Shown here: piece by piece, positions 16,075 to 24,695 of the stretch | How the letters are laid out: each line of letters opens with the position of its first letter | Position numbering within the stretch: position 1 is the stretch's first letter | DNA from: Bacteroidales bacterium | GTDB taxonomy: Bacteria; Bacteroidota; Bacteroidia; Bacteroidales; UBA7960 | DNA length: 43,588 nt | Reading direction: 5' to 3' | Assembly: GCA_007125585.1 (NCBI GenBank) | Contig: SLCY01000086.1 | Location: forward strand, 1 to 43,588 | Notes under the pieces: generated by a model | The model's database searches: none | What the model was told of the DNA's origin: nothing | Seen by the model: only the letters and a program-made list of their open reading frames with translations | Program-made: the position numbers and the translations under genes

Positions 16075-16082
16075 TAATTTTG
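16075..16082 (+). promoter_or_regulatory. Bacteroidota-type -7 box for cinA
   Basis: TAATTTTG matches TAnnTTTG. A TTG lies 22 bases upstream (16050-16052), close to the expected -33 position. The ATG at 16096 would follow only about 8 bases of leader. Confidence 0.5.
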
Positions 16083-16095
16083 ACAAAAATCATAC

Positions 16096-17337
16096 ATGGG
16101 GGCAATCATTGTATCTATCGGGGAAGAGTTGCTGACCGGCCAGAAGGTCAACACCAATGCTGTGTGGATTGCTTCACAACTAAACCTTGCGGGGATTGAG
16201 GTTTTGGAGATCAGGGTGGTCACTGACCACTGGCAGGAGATCATGCGCACACTGCAGGAAGCCTATGCGCTTGCTTCGCTGGTGTTGATCACCGGGGGAC
16301 TGGGGCCCACGAACGATGATATGACCAGGGACGTTTTGTGCCGGTTTTTTGACGCCAGACTGGTACTGAACGAGCAGGTGCTCGACGACATAAAAGGTTA
16401 CCTCGGTAAACGAGGGCGCAGCGTCACGGAGCTCAACCGCGACCAGGCAATGGTACCTGACAAGGCGGATATCATCCGGAATATCTGTGGCACAGCTCCC
16501 GGCATGTGGTTCAAAAAAGACGGCAAAGACTTTATCGCTTTGCCTGGCGTGCCATATGAGATGAAAGAAATGGTTCGTGGTCATGTCTTGCCCGCCCTGA
16601 TGATACGACCCCGCAAACAATACATCATTCACAAAACCGTTTTGACACATGGGATCGGAGAGTCCCAGCTGGCAGAACACGTTGCCGGCTGGGAAAAGGC
16701 GCTTCCAAAAACAATGCAGCTGGCTTATCTCCCCTCCACAGGCATAGTTAAACTTCGCCTTACAGCAAGGGGGCCGGAGGAAGGGTCATTGCACGAAGCC
16801 ATTGCCGCGCAAGTTAAACAACTGGCACACCTCATCCCACGATATATATGGGGCTTTGATGACGACACCCTGGAAGGACTTACCGGCCGCCTGTTAAAAG
16901 AGCAGGGCAAAACGGTTTCTGCTGCAGAAAGTTGCACGGGTGGAACCATTTCACATAAGATCACCAGCGTGCCGGGCAGCTCAGCCTATTTTAAAGGGTC
17001 CATCGTGGCCTATGACAACCAGGTAAAGGAAAGCCTGCTGGGTGTCCCCTTCAAGACACTTGAAGCACAAGGTGCGGTGAGCCGCGAAGTGGCAGAGGCC
17101 ATGGCCCTGGGTGCCCGGAACGTGTTCCGGACAGACTATGCCATCGGTGTGACAGGGATAGCAGGCCCGGCCGGGGGAACAAAAACAAAGCCGGTAGGTA
17201 CAACATGGATCGCTGTCGCCGGAAAGCATAAAGTCACCAGCCGGCATTTTGTTTTCGGCGACAACAGGGAACGCAATACCATCATGGCGGCAAACGCTGC
17301 ACTGGCCATGCTGAAATCATTCATCACCGGCGAATAA
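16096..17337 (+). CDS. cinA: CinA family protein / nicotinamide-nucleotide amidohydrolase
   Basis: 413 residues, the usual two-domain CinA length. The N-terminal half is the MoaB-like (COG1058) domain, with SIGEELLTGQKVNTNA and LITGGLGPTNDDMTRD, associated with NMN or ADP-ribose pyrophosphatase activity. The C-terminal half is the PncC amidohydrolase domain, with SAAESCTGGTISHKITSVPGS and GVTGIAGPAGG. Such proteins deamidate nicotinamide mononucleotide to nicotinic acid mononucleotide in the pyridine nucleotide cycle. The competence link in the gene name does not carry over outside Firmicutes. It has its own promoter-like box and is followed by a 169-base gap containing the fbp-like remnant. 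Confidence 0.93.
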   Translation: MGAIIVSIGEELLTGQKVNTNAVWIASQLNLAGIEVLEIRVVTDHWQEIMRTLQEAYALASLVLITGGLGPTNDDMTRDVLCRFFDARLVLNEQVLDDIKGYLGKRGRSVTELNRDQAMVPDKADIIRNICGTAPGMWFKKDGKDFIALPGVPYEMKEMVRGHVLPALMIRPRKQYIIHKTVLTHGIGESQLAEHVAGWEKALPKTMQLAYLPSTGIVKLRLTARGPEEGSLHEAIAAQVKQLAHLIPRYIWGFDDDTLEGLTGRLLKEQGKTVSAAESCTGGTISHKITSVPGSSAYFKGSIVAYDNQVKESLLGVPFKTLEAQGAVSREVAEAMALGARNVFRTDYAIGVTGIAGPAGGTKTKPVGTTWIAVAGKHKVTSRHFVFGDNRERNTIMAANAALAMLKSFITGE

Positions 17338-17406
17338 CCTTACAGAAAACCCGTGCCTGACAACAACCACCATACAACCAAGTTGTGAACCCACAATCGC
17401 AACACC

Positions 17407-17517
17407 ATGATGCAAAAAAACAAGATCACTACCCTGACAGGGTTTATCATTCAACGGCAGTCGGAATACCTGTCTGCAGGGGCAACCAGAAAAACAATGA
17501 AAGACTGTGTTGAATAA
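17407..17517 (+). pseudogene. 36-codon frame resembling the N-terminus of class I fructose-1,6-bisphosphatase
   Basis: The frame starts ATG ATG and reads MMQKNKITTLTGFIIQRQSE, then YLSA, followed by unrelated residues and a stop. The block KITTL...FII.(K/R)Q followed by an aromatic and an alanine looks like the conserved opening of bacterial class I FBPases (typically ITTL..FIIEKQ..FPYATGE). The similarity ends after about 25 residues and no other part of the enzyme is nearby. The stop overlaps the mfd start region by about ten bases in a different frame. It could be a decayed fbp fragment left by a deletion, or a short leader peptide that couples translation into mfd. The match is short and made by eye. 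Confidence 0.35.
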
Positions 17518-20500
17518 GAAAGCTTTTATCCACCTTTTCTTTGAACCGGCGAAAGGGCTGACCACGTTCCTGAAAAAACCGGGCAAGCAAGCTGCATTAC
17601 TGGAGGGGCTTTCCGGATCCTCCCCGGCTGTAATGGCATCGGTATGCCTGCACCAGATCAACAAATCGTTTCTTTTCCTTCTGTCCGACAAGGAATCGGC
17701 CGCGTATTTCTTTAACGACCTCGAACGTCTCATGGATGAAGAGGGGATGGCCAGCGAAAACCGCAGCATATTCTTCTTCCCCTCTTCATACAAGAAACCG
17801 GCCCGTTCGAATGAAAAGGATAAAGCCGGCAGCCTGCTGCGTTCCGAAGTGGTGAACCGCCTGGCAACCGATCCGAAACGTACCATTGTCGTAAGCTACC
17901 CCGAAGCCGCAGCGGAAAAAGTGATACCCCGCAGGTCACTCAAAAAACACATCCTCTCCATGACGACAGGAGAAAACCTGTCGGTCGACTTCCTGATGGA
18001 AGTGCTCACCGAATATGGCTTCGAAAGGGTGGACTTTGTTGCAGAGCCCGGTCACTTTTCTGTAAGGGGAAGCATCGTGGATATTTATTCTTTTTCAAAC
18101 GATTACCCGTTCCGCATAGAAATTTTTGACGACAAGATAGAAAGCATCCGGACATTTCAACCCGACACCCAGCTGTCGGTCGCCATAAAGGAACAGGCAA
18201 GCATCCTTCCGGACATTGACGACCTGGAACAAAAAGATGTTTCAAAAGAAACCATTATCGAGTCGATGGCTGCAAATACCCTCATATGGTCGGAGAATAC
18301 GGCTTTCTGCGAAGAGGTCATTCGCAAGGGGTTCGATGATGGGTTTTTTATGGAAGAAGCCTACATGTCCCCCGGATCTTTTCTTGACCTATTAAGTCAG
18401 CGCCGGCTTATTGAATTCGGCAGGCCTTATCTGGCCAGGGATAAAGGCGAACGTTTCATGTTCGATAATGCGCCACAACCCAGTTTTAACAAACAGTTCG
18501 AATTGCTGTTCAACACCCTCGAACAAAATATCCTTAACGGATTCCGCAATATCATCCTTTTTGATAACCAACGTCAGGAACAGCGTATCCGGGAAATTTT
18601 CGGCACCCTGCAAGAGGCCGGTTCCCGGGAGCCGAAGCTTCCGTACGACGCACTGCTCCTGAGTCTTCACGAAGGATTTGTCGATCATGTTAACCGGATC
18701 GCCTGTTATACCGACCACCAAATCTTTGACCGGTATCACCGGTACCGGCTGCGCGACAAGTTTCCCGGCAAAGAAGCCCTCAGCATCAAAGATCTTTATG
18801 CTTTGAAACCGGGTGATTACGTCACCCACATTGACCATGGGGTCGGCATTTTCAGCGGGCTGGAAAAGATTGAGGTGATGGGAAGGATGCAGGAAGCCAT
18901 ACGCCTCATATACAAGAACCATGACATCCTGTACATAAGCATCCATAGCCTCCACCGTATTTCCAAATTTACAGGCAAAGAGGGTGTTACACCCTCCCTG
19001 CACCGCCTGGGCTCCAATACGTGGAACAGGCTCAAAGAAAAGACAAAAAAACGGGTCAAGGACATCGCCCAGGACCTTATCCGGCTCTACGCAATAAGAA
19101 AAGCCCAGGAAGGGTTTGCTTTTGAGCCGGACAGCTATCTGCAACATGAACTTGAAGCCTCGTTCATCTTTGAGGACACACCCGACCAGGAAAAGGCGAC
19201 CATGGATGTGAAAAACGACATGGAGTCACCCACCCCCATGGACAGACTCATTTGCGGTGATGTAGGGTTCGGCAAAACAGAGGTGGCCATCCGTGCTGCC
19301 TTCAAAGCCGTGAACGACTCAAAACAGGTCGCCGTATTGGTCCCCACAACCATCCTTGCCCTGCAGCATTATTATACTTTCGGTGAGAGACTGAAGGACT
19401 TCCCATGCAGGGTAGACTATATGAGCCGCTTCAGGACCTCCAAAGAGAAGAAACAGGTGCTGGAGGGGACCAAAAACGGCAGGGTGGATATTTTGATCGG
19501 CACCCACAGGCTCCTGAGCAAGGATATCCTATTCAAAGACCTTGGCCTGCTTATCATTGATGAGGAGCAAAAGTTTGGCGTAGCTGCCAAGGAAAAGCTC
19601 AAACAGCTTCGCCACAACGTTGACACCCTGACCCTCACCGCCACACCCATCCCGCGCACGCTACAGTTTTCGCTGATGGGGGCCAGGGACCTTTCCTACC
19701 TCAACACGCCACCCCTAAACAGGTATCCTATCATCACCGAAGTACATGTTTTCAATGAAACCCTCATTAAAGAGGCCATTGACTATGAAGTGTCGAGAGG
19801 CGGACAGGTGTTCTTTGTACACAACCGCGTACAAAACATTGCTGAAGTGGCAACCATCGTTCAACGTGCCTGTCCGGATGTCAAAACAGCAGTGGCCCAC
19901 GGCCAGCTTGAGGGCAGCCAGCTTGAAAGCATCATGGTAGACTTCATCCACGGCGAATACGATGTGCTGGTCTCAACCACCATTATTGAATCAGGACTGG
20001 ATATCCCGAATGCCAACACCATCATCATCAACAATGCCCATCATTTCGGACTGAGCGACCTTCACCAGATGCGTGGCCGGGTAGGCCGCACCAACAAAAA
20101 AGCTTTCTGTTACCTGCTGGCGCCACCACTGAGCACGTTGACCGAAGAGGCACGTAAACGATTAAAGTCGATAGAGGAGTTCTCAGAACTGGGCAGTGGC
20201 TTCAATATCGCCCTGCGGGACCTTGACATCAGGGGGGCAGGGAACCTTCTGGGAGCAGAACAAAGCGGGTTTATCTCAGAGGTTGGGCTGAACACATACC
20301 ACAAAATACTGGACGAGGCCATCGCCGAACTGAAAGAACAAGAGTTCAAAGAATTGTTTGCAGAAAAGGAGGCCAGCCATGAACCGCGCCGGCATGTCAG
20401 CGACTGTTACCTGGAGACCGACCTCGAACTGATGATCCCCAGCGATTATGTCGCCAATACTGAAGAAAGGCTAAAGCTCTACAAAGAGCTGGACAGCATA

Positions 20501-20854
20501 TCCGATACAGGACAGCTTGAGGCATTTTCGCAAGGTCTGAACGACCGCTTTGGTCCCCTTCCCGAACCTGTTACCGGCCTGTTAAAAGCTGTCAGGCTTC
20601 GCTGGATGGCACAGGAAACTGGTTTCTGGAAAATGATCCTTAAAGCGGACAAGATCATTGCACACCTGCCGGATAGCAAAAAAACAGCCTATTACCAGAG
20701 TGAAGCTTTTGGCAGGGTGCTTCAATATGCACAAAACAATGCACGAAGGTCGAAAATAAGAGAAACGAACAGCCACCTTGTGATCACCATCAGCAACGTA
20801 CCATCCATCGATGAGGCGCTGGAGATCCTTACAGCTCTTTCAACACCTCACTGA
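17507..20854 (+). CDS. mfd: Transcription-repair coupling factor Mfd
   Basis: About 1115 residues, full length. Mfd removes RNA polymerase stalled at DNA lesions and recruits UvrA. Domain order is as expected. A UvrB-like N-terminal region (about 1-350) contains FVAEPGHFSVRGSIVDIYSF. The RNA-polymerase-interacting CarD-like domain has GDYVTHIDHGVGIFSGLEKI (about 431-450). The RecG-like translocase carries Walker A GDVGFGKTEVAIRA, LLIIDEEQKFGV (DEEQ box), TLTATPIPRTLQFSLMG and GLDIPNANTIIIN, then QMRGRVGR. The C-terminal TRCF domain ends near the stop. No ATG lies near the start: the frame opens with GTG (17507) or TTG (17510), and the next in-frame ATG would remove over 40 residues. The 3' end overlaps the convergent glmM by 26 bases. 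Confidence 0.96.
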   Translation: MLNKKAFIHLFFEPAKGLTTFLKKPGKQAALLEGLSGSSPAVMASVCLHQINKSFLFLLSDKESAAYFFNDLERLMDEEGMASENRSIFFFPSSYKKPARSNEKDKAGSLLRSEVVNRLATDPKRTIVVSYPEAAAEKVIPRRSLKKHILSMTTGENLSVDFLMEVLTEYGFERVDFVAEPGHFSVRGSIVDIYSFSNDYPFRIEIFDDKIESIRTFQPDTQLSVAIKEQASILPDIDDLEQKDVSKETIIESMAANTLIWSENTAFCEEVIRKGFDDGFFMEEAYMSPGSFLDLLSQRRLIEFGRPYLARDKGERFMFDNAPQPSFNKQFELLFNTLEQNILNGFRNIILFDNQRQEQRIREIFGTLQEAGSREPKLPYDALLLSLHEGFVDHVNRIACYTDHQIFDRYHRYRLRDKFPGKEALSIKDLYALKPGDYVTHIDHGVGIFSGLEKIEVMGRMQEAIRLIYKNHDILYISIHSLHRISKFTGKEGVTPSLHRLGSNTWNRLKEKTKKRVKDIAQDLIRLYAIRKAQEGFAFEPDSYLQHELEASFIFEDTPDQEKATMDVKNDMESPTPMDRLICGDVGFGKTEVAIRAAFKAVNDSKQVAVLVPTTILALQHYYTFGERLKDFPCRVDYMSRFRTSKEKKQVLEGTKNGRVDILIGTHRLLSKDILFKDLGLLIIDEEQKFGVAAKEKLKQLRHNVDTLTLTATPIPRTLQFSLMGARDLSYLNTPPLNRYPIITEVHVFNETLIKEAIDYEVSRGGQVFFVHNRVQNIAEVATIVQRACPDVKTAVAHGQLEGSQLESIMVDFIHGEYDVLVSTTIIESGLDIPNANTIIINNAHHFGLSDLHQMRGRVGRTNKKAFCYLLAPPLSTLTEEARKRLKSIEEFSELGSGFNIALRDLDIRGAGNLLGAEQSGFISEVGLNTYHKILDEAIAELKEQEFKELFAEKEASHEPRRHVSDCYLETDLELMIPSDYVANTEERLKLYKELDSISDTGQLEAFSQGLNDRFGPLPEPVTGLLKAVRLRWMAQETGFWKMILKADKIIAHLPDSKKTAYYQSEAFGRVLQYAQNNARRSKIRETNSHLVITISNVPSIDEALEILTALSTPH

Positions 20855-22223
20855 TGTCTCCCATGACCTTCCTGGCCAGATGATCGGCCTGCAAAGCACT
20901 CCCGCTTTCCGCATATAGACGAATAACAGGTTCCGTATTGGATGACCGCAGATGAAACCACTCCTTATCAAAAAATATCTTCAGGCCATCCGTACGATCC
21001 GTTGAGTACCTGACATATTTCTCAGCCATCCTGTCTAACACCCGTCCTGTATTGATGTCAGCCGGCAACTCGATCTTGTTTTTGGAGATATGGTATTGGG
21101 GATAGGATCTTTTCAACTGGCTGCATGACATGTTGTTAATCGCCAGGTTCGTCAGAAACAGTGCAATGCCAACCAGGGCATCCCTGCCATAATGCAACTC
21201 AGGATAAATAACGCCGCCATTGCCCTCGCCACCAATCACTGCGTTGTGCTTCTTCATGGCCGCCACCACATTTGCTTCCCCCACAGCAGAAAAATAATGA
21301 TCACACCCATGTTTGCGCGTCACATCGGCCAATGCCTGGGAAGAGGACAGGTTGCTGACGGTGTTTCCGGGTGTCCGAGACAACACATAATCGGCTGCAG
21401 CCACCAGGGTATACTCCTCACCAAACATCTCACCATCTTCACTGACGATGGCCAGACGGTCAACATCCGGGTCAACAGCTATTCCCAGGTGGGCCTTGGT
21501 TTTAATCACTTCAGATGACAGCTGCAACAAGTTCTCGGGCAATGGCTCAGGGTTGTGCAGGAAGACACCCGTTGGCTCACAATGCAACTTGACAACGCTA
21601 CGCACACCCAAAGCCTCCAAAAGCCTCGGCACCGCAATTCCACCGACAGAATTGATCCCGTCAACCACTGCCTTAAACCCTGAACGACGTATCGCCTCCG
21701 CATCGACAAGGTGCAAGCCGAGGATCTTTTCAATATGCATTTCCAGCAACGTATCATCGACAATGTATTTGCCATACTTGTCGGAAGAAACGAAAGCAAA
21801 AGCGCTGCTGTCCATAAAAGCCTGCATCTCCCCACCCTGTGCATGCGTCATGAACTCGCCCTCGCCATTGAGCAGCTTCAGCGCATTCCAGTTCTTTGGA
21901 TTATGGCTGGCAGTAATGACCACTCCCCCCTGCGCCCGGTGGTGTATCACCCCCATTTCAACCGTCGGTGTTGTGGAAAGCCCGGCATCAATAACATCAA
22001 TACCCATGGCTTGCAGGGTGGAAACAACCACATGGCTGACCACTGGCCCGGAAGTACGCGCATCCCGGCCTGTCACCACCTTTATGCGTCCATTCTGATG
22101 ATTGGCCCGCAACCACATGCCATAAGCGCCAGCAAATGTCATCACATCAACAGGCGACAACCCCTCGCCCGGACGGCCGCCGATGGTTCCCCTTATGCCT
22201 GATATAGACTGAATCAGCGTCAT
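20829..22223 (-). CDS. glmM: Phosphoglucosamine mutase (alpha-D-phosphohexomutase family)
   Basis: About 464 residues. GlmM converts glucosamine-6-phosphate to glucosamine-1-phosphate for UDP-GlcNAc, the precursor of peptidoglycan and lipid A. The start MTLIQSISGIRGT is the usual N-terminus. The 22 residues of open frame upstream do not belong. Seen: the phosphoserine loop VVITASHNPKNWNALK, the metal loop AVDPDVDRLAIV (Asp-x-Asp-x-Asp), the sugar loop GGEGNGGVIYPE, and the phosphate-binding loop RSSNTEPVIRLYAES near the C-terminus. A phosphomannomutase/phosphoglucomutase call is possible because the family overlaps, but the pattern is that of Bacteroidota GlmM. It converges on mfd, with coding overlap at 20829-20854. 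Confidence 0.88.
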   Translation of the reverse strand: MTLIQSISGIRGTIGGRPGEGLSPVDVMTFAGAYGMWLRANHQNGRIKVVTGRDARTSGPVVSHVVVSTLQAMGIDVIDAGLSTTPTVEMGVIHHRAQGGVVITASHNPKNWNALKLLNGEGEFMTHAQGGEMQAFMDSSAFAFVSSDKYGKYIVDDTLLEMHIEKILGLHLVDAEAIRRSGFKAVVDGINSVGGIAVPRLLEALGVRSVVKLHCEPTGVFLHNPEPLPENLLQLSSEVIKTKAHLGIAVDPDVDRLAIVSEDGEMFGEEYTLVAAADYVLSRTPGNTVSNLSSSQALADVTRKHGCDHYFSAVGEANVVAAMKKHNAVIGGEGNGGVIYPELHYGRDALVGIALFLTNLAINNMSCSQLKRSYPQYHISKNKIELPADINTGRVLDRMAEKYVRYSTDRTDGLKIFFDKEWFHLRSSNTEPVIRLYAESGSALQADHLARKVMGDISEVLKEL

Positions 22224-22310
22224 AAAAAAAATCTTACCAGACAAAACTAATAAAATAAAATGTAACCCGTCTCCGATATGAGGGGACACTCAAAATCCGG
22301 AGTTTTTGGT

Positions 22311-22318
22311 TAATTTTG
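22311..22318 (+). promoter_or_regulatory. -7 box abutting the annotated tamL start
   Basis: TAATTTTG matches TAnnTTTG but ends only four bases before the ATG at 22323. Transcription would begin at about 22324-22326, inside or after that codon. Either the mRNA is leaderless or nearly so, or the true start is the GTG at 22344, or the box is fortuitous. Confidence 0.4.
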
Positions 22319-22322
22319 CACC

Positions 22323-24689
22323 ATGGTATCCAGGGGACAGTCGGTGAGTCGCAAAAACAAATATATCCTGTTGTTTCTGGCGTCGTTGAGCTTGCTCTTT
22401 TCAGCATGTATGCCCGCGCGCCGCATTCCGGAGGGCCAATACCTGCTTAACCGCAACCGGCTCGTTGTGGAAGATGCCGGGGTGGATGCCCATGAGCTTC
22501 GCAACTACTACAGGCAATCCCCCAACCGGCGGATCCTGGGTCTTTATCGCCTGCAGCTCAATGTATACCAACTTGCCGACAGGGGGGAGGAAAACCGGCT
22601 GAAAAGGTGGATAAAGAACACCATTGGGGAGCCTCCCGTAATCTTTGATCCGGCACTTGCAGACCATACCAGCAGACAACTTGGGTTATACCTTCAAAAC
22701 AAGGGCTACTTCAATGCAGAAGTTGACTACGACGTAACCCTTCGCGGGAAAAGAGCGGTGGTAACCTATACCGTTCAAGGGAACAAACCCTATACCATCC
22801 GCAATGTGGACTACAGCATCCAGGACAATCACCTGGCCAGGTATGTATATGCCGACACGGTGGCATCACTGATCTCCCGCGGGGACCGCTACGATGCCGA
22901 TGTGCTTCACCAGGAAAGGCAAAGGCTCACAAGACACCTTAAAGATCAGGGTTTTTTTAATTTTTCCAGGGATTATATTTTTTTCCAGGTCGACAGCACC
23001 TTCAGCCAGCACCAGGTAGACCTGGAGCTTATTATCAACAGCCCACGTGAACGTCATGCCAGACATCCTGACAGCATCCGGGTCAGGCCGCACAAAAAAT
23101 ACCTTATCAACGAAGTTTTTATATCCCCGGAAAATGCAAGGACCTCTCCCGGTCAACCCTTTGCTGACACAACCCTGTTCAGGGCAGCCGATGACAAAGA
23201 CGTCGTTTTCACCTTTCTGCACGACAGCCCGATGCAGATACGGCCCAAAACCATTGCCGGCAACATATTTATTGAACCTGGTGAATTATATTCCATCAAC
23301 CGCGTGGAGCAAACCCATTATGCGCTTGCCGGCCTTAGAAACTACCGTTTTGTCAATCTGCAGTTCAGGGAAACAGAAGATCCGCCGAAGACACGGAACG
23401 ACACAATCGGGTTGCTCGATGTAATGGTTGAACTCACCCGGTCGCCATCCAATGCTTTCACCGTCGAAGCCGAAGGGCTGAATACAGGAGGTAACCTGGG
23501 CGTTGCAAGCAACTTCCTGTATCAGAACAGAAATGTGTTTCGTGGGGCAGAAATATTCAACCTCAGGTTCAAAGGGGCTTTGGAAGTATCCGGAGAGTCG
23601 GCCGATGAACAGATCTTTCAAAGGCTTCCCTTTAACACCATGGAACTGGGTACAGACATATCCATCGATGTCCCGAAACTGCTGCTCCCCTCGCGCCTGC
23701 AAACGATATCTCAAACTGCCCGTCCGAAAACAACCATCCAAACGGGTATCAACTATCGCCAACGTCCCGACTATACGCGATACATCCTGAATGTCAGCTA
23801 TGGCTTCCGGTGGAACCCCGACAACCGCAGACAACATCAATTCACCCCTTTTGAGATCAGCTCCATCAAAATTTTTAACGACTCCATACTCCAGTCCAGG
23901 ATCCCGGACGCCAATCCCTTAATTCTCAGCCGCTACCGTGATCACCTGATCGGGGGGATGAAATACGATTATACCTACAGCACCCAACATTTTGACAGAA
24001 AAACAGACTTCTTTTATTTCAGGAGCAACCTGGAATCATCGGGCAACCTGATGTACCTTGCTGCCAACCGTTTCGGACTTTCGAGGAATGAAGACAACAA
24101 CTACACCATCCGGGACATCCCTTTTGCCCAATATATAAAAGCTGATGCGGATTTCAGGTACTACCGCGTGTATGATGAAAAAAACACCCTGGTATTTCGT
24201 CTCATGGGGGGCATAGGCGTGCCATATGGGAACCTTGAAGTAATGCCATTCATCAAGAGCTATTATGGTGGCGGGGCAAATAGTGTCAGGGCCTGGAGCA
24301 TCTATAATCTCGGCCCCGGAGGATACCAGGAACCTGATGCATTGCGTTTTGACAAATACGGTGACATAAAACTGGAAGCCAACCTAGAGTATCGTTTCCC
24401 TGTTTACCGTTACTGGCATGGCGCACTCTTTGTGGACGCCGGCAATGTATGGTTCCTGGAAAAAAATGACCAGTTTCCCCGGGGCAATTTCGCAGTCAAT
24501 CGTTTTTACAGGGAAGTCGCAATAGGAGCAGGCGCCGGTGTGCGGCTCGACTTCAACTTCTTTCTTGTAAGGCTCGATGCAGCCTTCCCCCTGAGAAATC
24601 CGGCAATGCCGTCCGGTGAAAGATGGATGGAAGGATGGCCTGGCTTTAACCAATGGAACTTTAACCTGGGGATCGGCTATCCGTTCTAA
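22323..24689 (+). CDS. TamL-type BamA/TamA superfamily outer-membrane lipoprotein
   Basis: 788 residues. In Bacteroidota, TamL is a lipidated relative of TamA that works with a TamB-like protein in outer-membrane assembly. The N-terminus is a lipoprotein signal with lipobox FSAC (Cys29 from the ATG). The next residues, IPEGQYLLNRNRL, recur in this family. POTRA-like repeats span roughly residues 40-400 (for example GYFNAEVDYDVTLRGKRAVV and GFFNFSRDYIFFQVD). The C-terminal Omp85 barrel includes EAEGLNTGGNLGVASNFLYQ, GGANSVRAWSIYNLGPGGYQ and a terminal strand NLGIGYPF. The GxRxW-like element of the barrel is SVRAW. A GTG at 22344 (giving SRKNKYILLF after fMet) is a credible alternative start because the -7 box abuts the ATG. 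The helicase gene follows after six bases. Confidence 0.87.
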   Translation: MVSRGQSVSRKNKYILLFLASLSLLFSACMPARRIPEGQYLLNRNRLVVEDAGVDAHELRNYYRQSPNRRILGLYRLQLNVYQLADRGEENRLKRWIKNTIGEPPVIFDPALADHTSRQLGLYLQNKGYFNAEVDYDVTLRGKRAVVTYTVQGNKPYTIRNVDYSIQDNHLARYVYADTVASLISRGDRYDADVLHQERQRLTRHLKDQGFFNFSRDYIFFQVDSTFSQHQVDLELIINSPRERHARHPDSIRVRPHKKYLINEVFISPENARTSPGQPFADTTLFRAADDKDVVFTFLHDSPMQIRPKTIAGNIFIEPGELYSINRVEQTHYALAGLRNYRFVNLQFRETEDPPKTRNDTIGLLDVMVELTRSPSNAFTVEAEGLNTGGNLGVASNFLYQNRNVFRGAEIFNLRFKGALEVSGESADEQIFQRLPFNTMELGTDISIDVPKLLLPSRLQTISQTARPKTTIQTGINYRQRPDYTRYILNVSYGFRWNPDNRRQHQFTPFEISSIKIFNDSILQSRIPDANPLILSRYRDHLIGGMKYDYTYSTQHFDRKTDFFYFRSNLESSGNLMYLAANRFGLSRNEDNNYTIRDIPFAQYIKADADFRYYRVYDEKNTLVFRLMGGIGVPYGNLEVMPFIKSYYGGGANSVRAWSIYNLGPGGYQEPDALRFDKYGDIKLEANLEYRFPVYRYWHGALFVDAGNVWFLEKNDQFPRGNFAVNRFYREVAIGAGAGVRLDFNFFLVRLDAAFPLRNPAMPSGERWMEGWPGFNQWNFNLGIGYPF

Positions 24690-24695
24690 CCCGTT

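Noticed and set aside
17338-17506. Small RNA or riboswitch upstream of mfd
   Set aside because: Only a short dyad (ACCCTG-A-CAGGGT, 17431-17443) is visible, and it lies within the fbp-like frame. No riboswitch fold is recognisable.
18392-19147. 251-codon minus-strand frame inside mfd
   Set aside because: It is antisense to the conserved CarD-like and helicase regions of mfd, with no family features of its own.
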